Assembly (NCBI GenBank): GCA_946699065.1
Contig: CAMPDV010001094.1
Coordinates: 80,245-144,244, forward strand
Source: Loxodes magnus
Lineage: Eukaryota; Ciliophora; Karyorelictea; Loxodida; Loxodidae
Direction of reading: 5' to 3'
Length of the DNA stretch: 64,000 nt
This document shows, piece by piece, positions 49,785-61,512 of this stretch; position 1 is the stretch's first letter; each line of letters begins with the position of its first letter. The notes below the pieces were generated by a model that saw only the letters and a list, made by a program, of their open reading frames with translations, had not been told where the DNA came from and made no database searches. The translations under genes were made by a program, and so were the position numbers.

Positions 49785-50946
49785 TTGTTGGATTAATAAT
49801 TAAAGTTAACTTTTATTTATTTAAACTTAGAAACATTTTTAAACTTTGTTATTCTTTATTTTACCTATTAATTTCAAATAGGCTACTAGCTATACTTTGA
49901 TTTATATTTTTTAGAATTTTGATATCTTTTAACTTAGATAATTATACATTTTTAAATATGATTAAGAAGTTAATTTTTCCACTACCTAATAAAATCTTTA
50001 AGAAATATCCCTAAATTTAATTTAGTTAAAAAATATTTTATATAAATTAAAGAAGTCAAAGTTAACTTTTATTTAATGAAAATGTTATATCTAGTTTGGA
50101 AATGCTTGATAAATTAATTTTCAAAACTTAGATTTTTATTTATTTTTACTACAATTTTAAGTTAATTATAAATCTTCTTTTTAAATTTTAAATAATAATA
50201 TTAGATTTTTTAATTAAAAAATCTAAACTTGTTATAAGTTTAGTTTTATATATTCCTTTAATTGAGACTAAAACTTCTAATTAAAATTTTAAATTAATTA
50301 AATAGTAACATTTTATATTTGGATTAAATTCTCTATTATAATAGATTAACTATTAATTTCTCATTTCAGATATTTATAAAATTAAACATAAAATAATAGT
50401 TATGTTGATGTATGCAGCTTTCTATTATTATTTTATATAAATTTATTTATATTTGATTTATATTTATAAATTATTAATATTTAAATTACTTATATCCAAA
50501 ATTTTCGATATATATTACTTATTTATTTATAGACAGTCTAAATAACTATTATGTATAATGTAGATACTTATTATTATATCTCCTTGAATAACTTCTATTG
50601 TTGGTAAAATATATTCTTTATTTAATTAGTATTTAGATATTATTACTTATATATTTGAGATGGAGGTATTTATTATAAGATTGGTTACTGCTTATTAAAT
50701 ATGATGAAAAAGTATGTTATTAAAATGTTTTAAATCAGCTATAATTTAATTTATGGATTATTATAATCATACATTTAGAATAAAGTTTCTATCAACTAAA
50801 TTTTATTGCTTATTATATTATTAAGCATTTTCAAATTTGATATAACTTATATTACTTTAAATTCCTTTATTTAGATTCAAGTGATTTATTTAACGAAAAG
50901 TAATTGCTTGTCTTAAATTTTTTAATTTAATAATAAAGTTAAAAAG
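49785..50946. other. AT-rich stretch, copy 3
   Basis: Counterpart of 14402-15580; no gene recognised. Confidence 0.4.
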
Positions 50947-51010
50947 TGCACAATCTGGGAATCGGTCTCACGAATGGAAATTTTGAATTCTAGCACTGAA
51001 ATAATTGTGC
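50947..51010 (-). pseudogene. tRNA-Gly pseudogene
   Basis: Homologue of 15581-15651 lacking seven bases (GAACCCG in plus sense) from the T arm, so the TTCGATT loop is gone. It also carries changes in the D arm and anticodon stem. The anticodon would be TCC. Acceptor stem GCACAAT/ATTGTGC is intact. Confidence 0.88.
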
Positions 51011-51495
51011 TGTTAATGAAATTATTTGCATTAAATTAAATAATCTACTATTATCTATTAATTAGATTTAATAGCATTTATTAATTTATAAATATACCTT
51101 TTTGGTAGGAACTAATCACTTCCTACTTTTGTTGACTAAATTGGTCAAAATATTTCGACATAAATAATGGAATGGAAGAGCTAATTTTTAAGTTCTTTAA
51201 GCTTTTTATGTCTCTATTCAGTTGAAATTTATCGCTTGACTTTTACTTGAGTAAGTGGATTTATTTTGACTAAACAAAATCCAAGTAGTATTGTATAACA
51301 TTGGAAATATCTTGTAAACTAGCCGGAATGGAGGCGTGGAATTATATAAAAAATATAAATTAAAGCATGATTAGAAGATTTTAAAGGTAAAAATATGGAA
51401 TATTAATATTTAGAAATAAAAGATCAAGGCCTAAGCACATTAAAGTAAAAAAATTAAGTGAAAGTAGTTTAAGTTTTTATTAATAAAATATTAAA
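51011..51495. other. AT-rich stretch, copy 3
   Basis: Counterpart of 15652-16149. Confidence 0.35.
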
Positions 51496-51790
51496 ATGGA
51501 GATTCCCAAGCTTTAGCAGGTAAAACCTCCACAGGAACTTAAACCATGAATCAAGGGACGAAGAAAAGAATAGTCTCATCAGAGATTTGCGAATTAAATA
51601 CAATAATCAATTATATCTTCCTCTGCTCTGGCTGACTCTCGAAATCTGGAACGGAATAAACTTCGGTTGTGGTTATTATTTGTCTTTGAATCTGAATTTT
51701 GATAATATGTGAGCACTGCCTTAGTAGTCCTTAGAGATGTGGCCTCCATGGCTCCATTTTTCAAGATATATCCTATTTCTCGAAATTAAC
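51496..51790 (-). ncRNA. Family B structured element, copy B4
   Basis: Minus-strand core 51574-51631: GCAGAGGAAGATATAATTGA, TTATTG, TTTAATTC, AATCTCTGATGAGAC. This copy is closer to B2 than B3 is. The upstream hairpin AATAACC..GTTTATT is partly weakened. Confidence 0.45.
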
Positions 51791-54220
51791 CTAATAAAGG
51801 TGAAGTAACGTTAAATTAATTAATTTACACAAAGAAAAAGCAATTACGAACCTTATAAAATCGTCCCTAAGAAATAAAAGAACTCTCTCAATGAATACGT
51901 AAAGAAGAAAATAATCTAATCTAGATGAATAATCCCTTTATAAAGATAAAATATAATACTCTAAATAATTTTTTTGCATAATCAGTGAATTAGGGATTTT
52001 TAACCTACAATAGAATTAAAAAAGCAAAGACACAAATTTGAAAAATTAGAATATATACTAGAAAAAATAGGCAAATAATTAAACCTTTAATTCCAATCTA
52101 TAGAGGAAACAAATAAAACTTACAATCGTAAATGGGATATAAATTAGATGAGATTGAAAAATAATTTAATTAAATCCATCAAATGTTTTAATTTTATTTT
52201 CCTTAGCTTCAGTATTAAATAAAAGTATTTAAGAAAAATAAGTGGATAACAGAGAAGTATACCTTAGATATTGAGACATATGATCAATTAGAAGGAATAA
52301 GAAGAAAAATTATTTATATATATTTAAAAAGCAGTATTATTATAAAAGCCGTTGATGAGGATTATAAATTATATAAAAAATTAATAAAAGACCTATTTTA
52401 AATATGATCAACTTAATCAGGATTAATATATAGAAAAAAATTATAATAGTAAATTTAGCAATTTTAAGCGTATTTTTAAATGTAGCATGCTTAGCTATAA
52501 TGCACGAAGTATAAATAAGGATGGTAGATTAATGAAATCCTAAACTAATCTTTAGAAGAGACATTCTCGATGTATGATTGTATTGACTAACTATTGAACT
52601 ATAAATTTCTGTTATTTTTTATAACTATTTTTATTTAAATTTTGAAATAGATAATAGACTAAATAAAGTAGATTTTAATTAATTATTCTTCTTAAATAAT
52701 AAATTAAAAGTTACAACTAATATAAAATATTTTAAAGTTTAAAAAGAAATATCAAATACAACAATCTTAATTATTATACAATCTTTTAAAAATACATCTC
52801 AATATATCTTAAAATCAAAAAAATATAAACTTATATTATAAACAAAATTACACCTAAAAAATAAAAAACCTCTTCAACAAAAATTAATAACATTTAACAG
52901 GATGTGGCCAACAATTTTTTCCTTCTTTAAATGGAAAATTTAAAATTAAAAATGGTTATTAGTGATCTATATTAATAAACTTAAGCTGAATAAACTCAAT
53001 AAAAATTTTAAAATCTAAAAAATCAAATTTAAGATAGGAATTAGCTCTGAATATATCATTATAGCAATTAAGGAAGGATTTTATAGACAGAATAGAATTA
53101 AGAGAAGATTACATCACTAGAAATTATAAGCAAAAACAATCCCCCAAAAAAACTAAACGATCCAATGAAAATGGAACAATAACATGTAAAAAAATAAAAT
53201 TCTCTTCTAAAAAGTTACGAAATGCTGATATTTCAAGCTATAAAGACATAAGTACGAAATTGCAGCCAAATTAGACAAAAGATAAAAGAATAATAGAAAA
53301 TTAATGGGTTCATATATTCAGGATATACTACTATTAAGATGAATTTTTTGAAAGGAAAAAAATAATTAAAGTAAAAAATAAACACCCTCTATATAATAAG
53401 CAATTAATGAATCAATAGAAAATGGTTGGGATCTGCCCATTGGAAAAAATCTAGAAAAATAACCTTAAATCAAGACTCTTTACTGTGAAGATGCAAGAAA
53501 GTTTAAAGCGACTATTTTCAAACAAAAAAATATTACTTGAAAGAGCAAATAAAGGTGATGTTATATTAAAATTATGTCATTTTATTTAATTTTTTATTCT
53601 TCTTTGAATTTAAAGAAAATTAGAAATATTTTAAGTAAGATCAAGCTAGTAAATAAGTACAAAATATCTAGAAAAATATTTTTATTTATATTATATAATT
53701 TTTTTGACTATTTTATCAAAAATTATGTAATATAGCAATAATTTTTATTAATTATAGTGATTCACCTTTAAAATGGTTCATCACTTTATTATAGTTTGGT
53801 TTTTTGATAAATCTTAAATTTCTGGTTGTTCATTGAATTATTTTAATGAATTAAGCTTTCCATCAGCTCTACTAATTAGTTAAACTTAGTTTCTAATTGC
53901 TCGATTCTCACATCTCCTGGATATTAATTGTAAATTTTTTATCTTAGATGTTATAAATCAGGTTTGTAATTTTTCTTCGAGTTCTTATTTGTATATTTAA
54001 AATTTATAATTTTTTTCTTTCACATTTTTGAGTTTTTTAATTATAAGATAACTAAGTCTGACTGAGATGAATCCTTTTAAAAAGATACTTGTTGCAAGAA
54101 ATTTATAAGTTTTATATTTAATAATTTGATAATTATAAGAAGTTTATTACCTTTACTTATTAATTTTGGAAAAAATATAGTTAATATAATAAAAAATTAG
54201 TGTATAGTAAAGCATAAAAA
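51791..54220. other. AT-rich right arm of copy 3
   Basis: Counterpart of 16431-18770. Contains a peptide-like reading near 53380-53600 that is frameshifted relative to copy 1. No gene supported. Confidence 0.4.
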
Positions 54221-54748
54221 ATGGTACAAAATTCAAGAATTGTTTTTATAACACCTCCTCATAATATTGAGCAAATCATATATATCCTTTCTTACTAACA
54301 CGTCTTAGCTTTAACTATCTCAACCTACTTAAGACCTTCTACTAAATAATAGAGAGGAGAATTAGAAATTAAGAAACAACATCACAAACTTTCCTTTTCC
54401 TAAACTACTTCAAAATAGGCAAACAAATCCCAACATTGCTCTATTACCGAGATTGAAATAGTTCAAAAAAATAACGTTTAAAAGGGTCCGCTGTCAGAAT
54501 ATTTGCAGGAGATATTATTATTTAAGGCTAACTAAAGAGCAAAGCTTTGAAATAGACTGAAAATAAACGTTCTAACTAACTTCCAGATTAGTAAGAACTA
54601 TTGTTAACTTGGAATAAACGTTAGAATTACTTTAAAATGATATCGAATTTCATACTACTTATGGAAGATATACATACACCTTGCTTTAGCTCCAAAGAAA
54701 TGCATGAAAAAAAGATAGAAGAGTTAAATGATGATATCTGATTTATGA
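54221..54748 (+). CDS. Hypothetical ORF, 175 aa, mostly missing from copy 1
   Basis: ATG 54221 to TGA 54746, with two internal UGA codons read as Trp. It begins MVQNSRIVFITPPHNIEQII and is basic towards the C-terminus (APKKCMKKRQKS). GC is higher than in the neighbours. The last ~90 bases match copy 1 (18775-18850), but the 510 bases before them are absent there, as if copy 1 had lost the body of this ORF. No family recognised; it may be a retroelement remnant. Confidence 0.35.
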
Positions 54749-54765
54749 TTAATTAGAGTTTAAAA

Positions 54766-56035
54766 GAAATTCTAATAAGACTAAAAGTTTAGAATAAGAA
54801 AAATAGATAAAAATGGCACCAAATTTGTATCGAAATATGCGATAACATAAAGTCTATTGGTAGATTAGTTATTTTAATGGAAATTTACCTTAGGAAATAA
54901 AATGAGGTAAATAAACATGAATTAAGAAGAGATGTCACATTTTTATTCGGAAAAGTTTCTAGTTAGAAATTGATATTATTTTGGAGAGTATAAGATAAAA
55001 CAAGACAATATAAATTCGGAGCAGCTGTCAAATCCCTGACCAAAATTTCAAGTTCTGGCTTACAAGCAAAAGATTCAATAGGAAGAAGATAATTGAAATC
55101 AATTAATCGTACTCTTTTACAATAGATCTACACTTTTAAGCGAATTTAATAATCTAATTCCATTTAATTAGTTAGCAGATAACAAATTTTAAATTTTAAA
55201 GCTATTATATTTAATATTAAAGCTAGCCAATTTATCATTTTAAAACATAAAAATAATTGATCTTTAGTTTATTTCATAATAACTGATAAATATAATATAA
55301 TTTTTAGCTTTATTAAAATACTAGATGTTTTTAATCTTAAATTTAAAAAAAATAGTAAGAATTTACATTTTTTATAAACTTACAAAATCTCCATTTATAC
55401 ACTAAATTTATCTTAAATATTTTCTAGATTATTTATTTTAAATAAATAATAATAATAAACTTTTATTTTAGCTTTGATTGACAATAATTAAACATTTTTT
55501 TTTAATTTGCTATTAAATTATAAAAATAAGTTAATTTAACTTGAAGTAAATATATTATTACTTAAGTTTAAGCAACATATTAACAGTTTTAATTTTTAGA
55601 TAAAATCTATAAATTAATGCTTAAATACTGAATTTATTATTTATTAAGTTATAAGAAGCTACATTTGATTCAATTATAAGAGTTTAAAATAAAATAAACA
55701 TTTAAATATCTCGAAAATAACTAAAGCATTAAACTTATAAGAACAATCTTTTTTCTTATTAGCCTTTTTATTTTGAATAGATAAAGAGCGATAAACGATA
55801 TAATTTTGTTTAAAATTTTTATAAGATTTTGTGATTTCTTTGAAAAGTGAAAACCATTAGTAATAATTTGCTCATATAATTTGATTAATTAAGATAAATA
55901 TTTAAAATTATCATAGCAAATAATTAAAAAATAAAAATGTCTATAATAATAATATCATTTAATATGTCTTTACTATATTTTCATATAGATAATAAAGCTG
56001 TTTATTTTACATCTAATTCATCATTCCTATTTTAT
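54766..56035. other. Stretch after copy 3
   Basis: At 54815-55140 the sequence is less AT-rich and all three plus-strand frames give protein-like readings, so I cannot choose one. The rest to 56035 is AT-rich. A 60-codon plus-strand ORF at 55937-56119 is the antisense of the LINE C-terminus. Confidence 0.35.
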
Positions 56036-57905
56036 TCATTGCTCATGTTCTTTTTCTTCTTGTTCTTGTTTTTCTCCTTCTACTGCTACAACTTTATCCA
56101 AATCGTTCTGCCACTGTAGTATTTCCTCATTCCACTATAGGATTTCAATTCTTCTCTTCAACAATTGTTAATGGAAGCTTTTAATTCTAAAATCTATTTC
56201 TCTTAGCTGTTTTTAAGTAGGGAAATTAAGAGTAAGATAACTTTAATTATATGTTAACATTTTTATTAGGTCGTAATTTTTAAAATCTTTAAATTCCTAA
56301 ATAAGATCTTGCAGAGCTTCACATGATTCAATATGAACAAAGCTATCTAATTCTCCACATATGCAAATCTCAGAGTATTTGATTTTGAAGTGTCTTTGTT
56401 ATAAGTCGTATTAGAAATTATAGCGAAAGGTTCTAAATTTATAAATAGAAATTATTTCTCTAATCATAAATTTATTTAGTTTCGTATATGTATAAAATGG
56501 AAACTATCTTGTTTCTTTATTAATATCTTCAAAGTAAAAGAATGCAGTTTACATTGATCTCATCTTTTCTGTAGCATCTTAAAAGAACTTCTCTTAGATT
56601 TTGTTATAAGCTTTACTCAAAAATAATTTGCTGTCTTCAATATTCTATACATCTATTTCAAAAAGTTAAGTTAATTTATCCAAGTTTTAAAATATTTCAG
56701 ATTAGCTATTTTTGTTTTGTTAAATAAAAAGGTAATATCAGAGTCAGGATTTGTTTATGTTTCTTATCATAATTTTACGTAAAACTTTAAATATCTCATT
56801 GCTATGTAGTACTCAAAAGGTAGTCAGTTCAAATCAATAAAGCATGATTCATTAAACGTTGAATTTGGACTTTAGAATGCATATCTTGCTACTTTTCTTT
56901 AACTAGTATGTATGTCTTTCTTTATTTTTCCAATGCCCCTTAAAATCGTCCATGGAATAACTTCTGAGCCATATTCTGTTTTAGGGAGTAAAAAGACTTG
57001 AAAAATCTACTTAAAGTTGTAAGGAGTGATATTCTAATATTTGGACAATTATATCAAGAACCCATTAACAGATTTCTTATATTTTTACACTATTTCTTTG
57101 CAATGGACTTTATAATATTAGTTTTCATGGAAAGTATATCCTAAATAAGTTATCCTCTTAGATCTTTTAATTTCTAAATTATTCAAACTTATGTTAACAT
57201 TAATGTCTTCTTGTTTTTAATTCTTAGTTTTAAAGCATATAAACTCACACTTACTAACATTTATGCTCAGTTTTACTCATCCAAATACTTTACACGTTGC
57301 TTTAATCAATAGATTCATATTATCTTCATTAAAAATCAATAATAAATCATCTGCCCAAGCTTTAGTAACAAATATGCGTCCACAGATTTCAAAGCCAAAT
57401 CGTTTTTAATAAGTTTCTAAGTACCTGATAACAATATCGTAGAATATAATAGCTAGAACTGGACCATGGGAACTTCCTTACAATACTCCATTACTATATT
57501 ATAAATTTCTTGAAAGAGTACCATCTAAAATGAATCTAATATCTAGATTAAGATAAAATGATTCGAAGCAGTTTATTAGGGCAAGAGGTAGTTTTATTCT
57601 GCGTAAATGATGAAACAATAGTCTTCTGTTAATAGTGTCAAACATCTTTTCTACATCTATAAGAGTTGTAAGTAAGTGCTTTTATTTCCCCCATCTTTTG
57701 TGTAAATCAATAATTGATTATAAAGTTCAGACATGATGCATTGTTTATCTACTCTCTAGAAATCCTTATTAAGAGGGGTGTATAATTTTACGCTAATAAA
57801 TATACCCATAGAGTCTTTAAGTTAGTACTTTATCATATATTTTTAAAATTACATTTATGAGCGCAATTGGTCTTCAATTTTTTCAATCAGTAAAATTTTA
57901 GTTGA
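56036..57905 (-). pseudogene. 5'-truncated non-LTR (LINE) reverse transcriptase
   Basis: Minus-strand reading in the reassigned code, in order: NWRPIALINV, then QGF..R.T (motif 1), IDVEKMFDTIN (the A-motif region), NGVLQGSSHGPVLA (B), WADD (C; GCA GAT GAT at 57354-57346), an ITYLGYTF strand, the conserved LNWLP context (UGA Trp at 56826-56824), and a C-terminal Cys/His motif C-x-C-x7-H-x3-C (56365-56321). It ends at TGA 56038-56036. Gln in the QGS motif is TAA (57480). A net one-step frame change near 56780 separates RT from the C-terminal part. The palm starts abruptly at about 57905 and no endonuclease or ORF1 lies upstream, so the copy is truncated and probably inactive. Confidence 0.9.
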
Positions 57906-59811
57906 TATTAATTGATATTAATATAAATTAATAAATTAAATATAAACTACAATATAGAGAAAATATGGAAACTAAAATTCAAACGATAGTAAAATAATAT
58001 TTCAATGAGAAGCATAAAGCAAGATGTAAATAGGATAATAATATAAAAGATAAAGAACATTATATTTTTTTAAATAAAAATTATTAAAATACAGGATATG
58101 TTGAAAATAAAAATGTATTGTTGGATTAATTATTTATAGCAAGAAGTGATATAAAAATCTGAAAGATATCAACACATATTCAATAACAAATGAATTAAAA
58201 AATTTCAATGAAAAGTTTATTTAATCATTCGAAAATAATTTATAAATAACTTTGTAGGCAAAAAAATTTAATTGGTTTTATAATAAAATATTAATAAATA
58301 AAATTTAAAAAGATTTCTGTAAGAATTTAATAGTTTTTTAATTCCAAAAAAGGATTAAAAAATGTTTTAAAAATTTTATAAAAAATAAACTGAGTAGCAA
58401 CACATTAAATTTAAACTAACTTTATAAAACCGAAAAAATAGACTTAGTAGTATAAATTTTAAATGATCACTAAATTTTTCACAACTTAACGAAAAATCTT
58501 AAGAAATATATTAAAATAATATTAATCTTACAAAAATTTGCCTGAAAACAGAAGAAGAACAAAAAAATAATGGAAAAATTTTGATAATTATAAAGAAATT
58601 TATTTATAAATTGAGCTACGAAATCTAAATTTCTTTTGAACTATATAATAATAATAAAATAGAAAATTCCTTCGTTAATAGAATCGTCACGGTTTTAGTT
58701 AATTCTAATTGAATTATCTTTGCTACTTCTAAAAATGTTGATAGCTTTATTCCTGATATTTTTCTTCAGCTCAGTTCTCTTCTTGTTCTTTTAGGATTAT
58801 AAATCCAAAGGCCCTTTAAACATTTTCATAATTATTTTAATATTTTATTCTATTATTTCTTCACGTAATTCCATTCCTTAGTTATCTTTCCTATAAATCT
58901 TGCCTTCTACTAGCAACATAGATAGCTCATTTTGTTCCAAAGTATTTAACATTGTCTTAACAGATATCCTATCTTTTTTCAGTATTAACTCTTAAGATTT
59001 TCTCTAATTATAGGTATAAAACCTTTACTCTTTCTAAATATCTATAGTGCCTCCATTTATTTATTTTTATTTAATTATTGATTGTGAAAAAAAAAAACTG
59101 ACTAATATTCTCTTTTATTTGATCTTCATATTATCTCTTAAATTTCAAGTTGCTAATAATTTCCATTTTTAATTAATAATTTCCTTTTAGAATTTTCCCC
59201 TTGTTTAATAATTAGATAACAATATTTTCATTTAATTTCGTGATTTAAGATTTTAGGGTCTGATTCTCCAAAAAAGACATGTTTAGGTTGCTTATTTTTC
59301 TTTTAGAAGAGTTATAATAATTTTTTTATATAATAAGATTTTCAATTCCAATTTTATTATTTTCACTTTCTATTACTTAATAATTATTTTGAGTATATAT
59401 AATTTACATTTTTTAGGAAATTAAATATTAAAATCTTTTATACCAAATTTTTACAGAATATTGATAAAATAAAGAAACATTAAATGTATATTTTTATTAG
59501 TTAATCTAAAATAAAATAGCAAGTATCTTCATCTAAATTAAAAAATAGTAATTATTCGTAAAATATTAATAATAAAACTATTAAATGTAGTAATATACCT
59601 ATTATCATATTTAGACCTATTTTAAATATTTAATTTAAGAAAGCAACCATAAAATTAAATATTATATTTGATTGTATTTACTTATAATCAGTTTTATTAC
59701 AAATATTAAATAAAATTAAGTTTTTTTAATTTATAGCATAAAAGTAAATAAAAGATATATTAAGTATATAAATATTTATTAAAAAGTTATAAAAATAACT
59801 AAGATATTAGA
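57906..59811. other. AT-rich stretch
   Basis: No gene, tRNA or recognised repeat. GC rises slightly at 58680-59300 with pyrimidine-rich plus strand, but no motif is seen on either strand. Confidence 0.4.
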
Positions 59812-60117
59812 GAGCGTTGAATCTCAATGGTTTAGCTATTTAATAAAGATTTTTAAAGTTAAAAGCATTTTTTGCTGAAGTCTTCCCCAGTATTAGCATT
59901 CCCTTGTGAGTTTTGTTTTCTATAGAGCCATAATCGGAATGCTACCCTAAGTGATCCTAAAGCCTAAGCACCTTTCAACCTATTTTTACTCGATGTCAAG
60001 AGTCCTTAATACTCTCTTGGTTCCTACCAAGACTCTCGCTTGGATTTTCACAATGAAATACCTTCAGGTAGCAGAGTTTAAGTAAATCTCAGCTAGAGGA
60101 TTGCTCCTTCCTATTTA
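59812..60117 (+). ncRNA. Family A structured element, copy A4
   Basis: The body aligns with A1 over its length (CTGAAGTCTTCC, GCATTCCCTTGTGAGTTT, CGGAATGCT, ACCTTTCA). It keeps the hairpins CTTGG-TTCCTA-CCAAG and TACC-TTCA-GGTA, with base-pair changes against A1. The head hairpin is degraded (GAGCGTTGAATCTCAATGG). It ends AATCTCAGCTAGAGGATTGC and CCTATTTAAA as in A5. Confidence 0.6.
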
Positions 60118-60304
60118 AATTAAATTGTTTATATAATAGGGTTTAAAATAAAAAAATGAGGTGGGAGCAAATATTTACCATTATTTAAAAATGTAACAAC
60201 AATTTAGATGATTTTTATAAATTTTAATAAATAAAATAAATAAATTAATTAATTTGATTATAGAGCACGTAGCACTCGTTGGTGCGCAGCTCTTTAAAAA
60301 AATG

Positions 60305-60430
60305 TTTCATACTGACAAGAATGTTTGTTACTGATAAAATTATCAGATACTGATAAACCTTGTTCAATACTGGTATAATTATTCAGTACTGATAAAAATG
60401 TTCAATACTGATATAATTTTAGAATACTCG
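60305..60430 (+). repeat. Imperfect 20-nt tandem repeats
   Basis: About six units around TACTGATA(A/T)AAT with variable spacers, between the head hairpin and the first B unit. Confidence 0.65.
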
Positions 60431-60488
60431 TAATCTTTAATACTTGCTGGGGTCTAAGGACATGGCAGGATTGTGTCTCATTGCATCA

Positions 60489-60548
60489 CCAAAGCAGAGG
60501 ACGACATGTGTCAATTATGGGTACTTAAATTCCCCACCTCTGATAAAG
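60489..60548 (+). ncRNA. Family B unit B1
   Basis: CCAAAGCAGAGGACGACATG, TGTCAATTATGGGTACTTAA, ATTCCCCACCTCTGATAAAG. The outer CAGAGG/CCTCTG stem encloses GACA/TGTC and GGG/CCC hairpins, a three-way-junction-like fold. GGTCTAAG lies about 50 bases upstream, as it does for B2. Confidence 0.55.
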
Positions 60549-60646
60549 CTCTCAATATTATTTCTTTTTCGTTCCAGTATTAAAAATAAACGAAGCCAAG
60601 TCAAGCCAACGTCGAAGGTCTAAGAATCTTATGTCTCGAGGCCAAA

Positions 60647-60708
60647 CCAAAGCAGAGGAAGACATAAAGTCGATTATGGGTACTTAACTTCCCCAACCTC
60701 TGATGAAG
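60647..60708 (+). ncRNA. Family B unit B2
   Basis: Same fold as B1 with changed bases: GAC-ATAAA-GTC replaces GACA-TG-TGTC. It ends CCTCTGATGAAG. A strong hairpin GTTGTTC-ACCTTC-GAACAAC follows at about 60719. Confidence 0.55.
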
Positions 60709-60740
60709 ATGACCTTGTTGTTCACCTTCGAACAACTATA

Positions 60741-61129
60741 ATAATAAATTACTTTTCATTCTTAAATTATTTACAGTATGAGTGCAATTATCTATGAAGT
60801 ATACTAAATTTTGTTTAATTTTTATTTATGTTTATTGGCTAATAATTTTAAATTTTATAGTCAAAAATTGGAATAAAATATAACTTTTATTCTAATAGTT
60901 ACCATATAAGGAAATAATCTAAAAAATTTAAAAACTTTTCATAAATACTAAATTAAAATTAAAACTAAATTTATATGAAAGGAGTTTCTTAACATAAATA
61001 GACATTATTTTGATAGATTTTAACATTAAACATTTAAAATAAATATTAAAATCAAATGAATGATATACTCCTAAATACATTATATAATAAATAAACTTTT
61101 ATTTATAATTATATACAAAATGGGGGTCA
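60741..61129. other. AT-rich stretch inside the inverted pair
   Basis: No feature recognised. Confidence 0.4.
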
Positions 61130-61512
61130 GCTGCAGTCGGGAGAACTAGAAGGTAATCTGATGCAGTGTAAGCTGCATTTCGAGTAATCTTACAATAGAT
61201 GCCACCAGAGGGAAGGGTGGATAAGCTCAGTTGAGACAAATCTAACTTACCCCGAGGATTTTCACAAGCAATATGTAAGTTTGATTGATGGGCCTTCTAA
61301 TTAATGACTTAATAATTAATTCTCATTTGGACCTTATTCAAGAAGATTGAAACATTTGATTCAAGTCTTGTGAATAATGTTTAATAAGTAGATTTCACAT
61401 TTGGAGAAACTGTCTTGACTCATTAGATTAGAAGATTTTTAACAAGAAGCATGAAAACACTTTTTTTCTTAATATTAAAAGAGCTGAGCGCCAACGAGGT
61501 GCTACGCGCTCA
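61130..61512 (-). ncRNA. Family A head with a different body (A6)
   Basis: On the minus strand the head is GAGCGCGTAGCACCTCGTTG with GGCGCTCAGCTCTTTT. Outer stem is GAGC/GCTC (61511-61508 with 61484-61481), inner stem AGCACC/GGCGCT with one G-U pair. An AT-rich part follows, then a GC-rich 3' domain (61120-61290) with hairpin ATGCAG-CTTACA-CTGCAT. The body does not align with A1. The head faces that of A7, 1.25 kb away. Confidence 0.5.

Larger units (their letters stand above)
35629..54765 (+). repeat. Long repeat unit, copy 3
   Basis: Collinear with 1306-19197 of copy 1. Homology begins inside the family A head hairpin, so that element is truncated at its 5' side. Differences from copy 1: a non-homologous block at about 48440-49780, a segment at about 52143-52235, an extra 510 bases at 54146-54655, and an empty target site instead of SINE S2. 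Confidence 0.93.
60258..60740 (+). ncRNA. Family A head with tandem repeats and two B units (A7)
   Basis: Intact head: GAGC (60263) / GCTC (60289) and GCAC (60272) / GTGC (60282). Then roughly 20-nt imperfect tandem repeats containing TACTGATA (about 60305-60430), then two copies of family B. The A body is absent. It reads as a composite of head plus B modules; expression is unknown. Confidence 0.5.

Noticed and set aside
55937-56119. 60-codon plus-strand ORF
   Set aside because: Antisense of the LINE C-terminal region, which has the recognisable motifs.
60690-60745. Hammerhead ribozyme (CTGATGA core)
   Set aside because: No GAAA box or cleavage triplet in the needed order. The following hairpin does not match stem II geometry.
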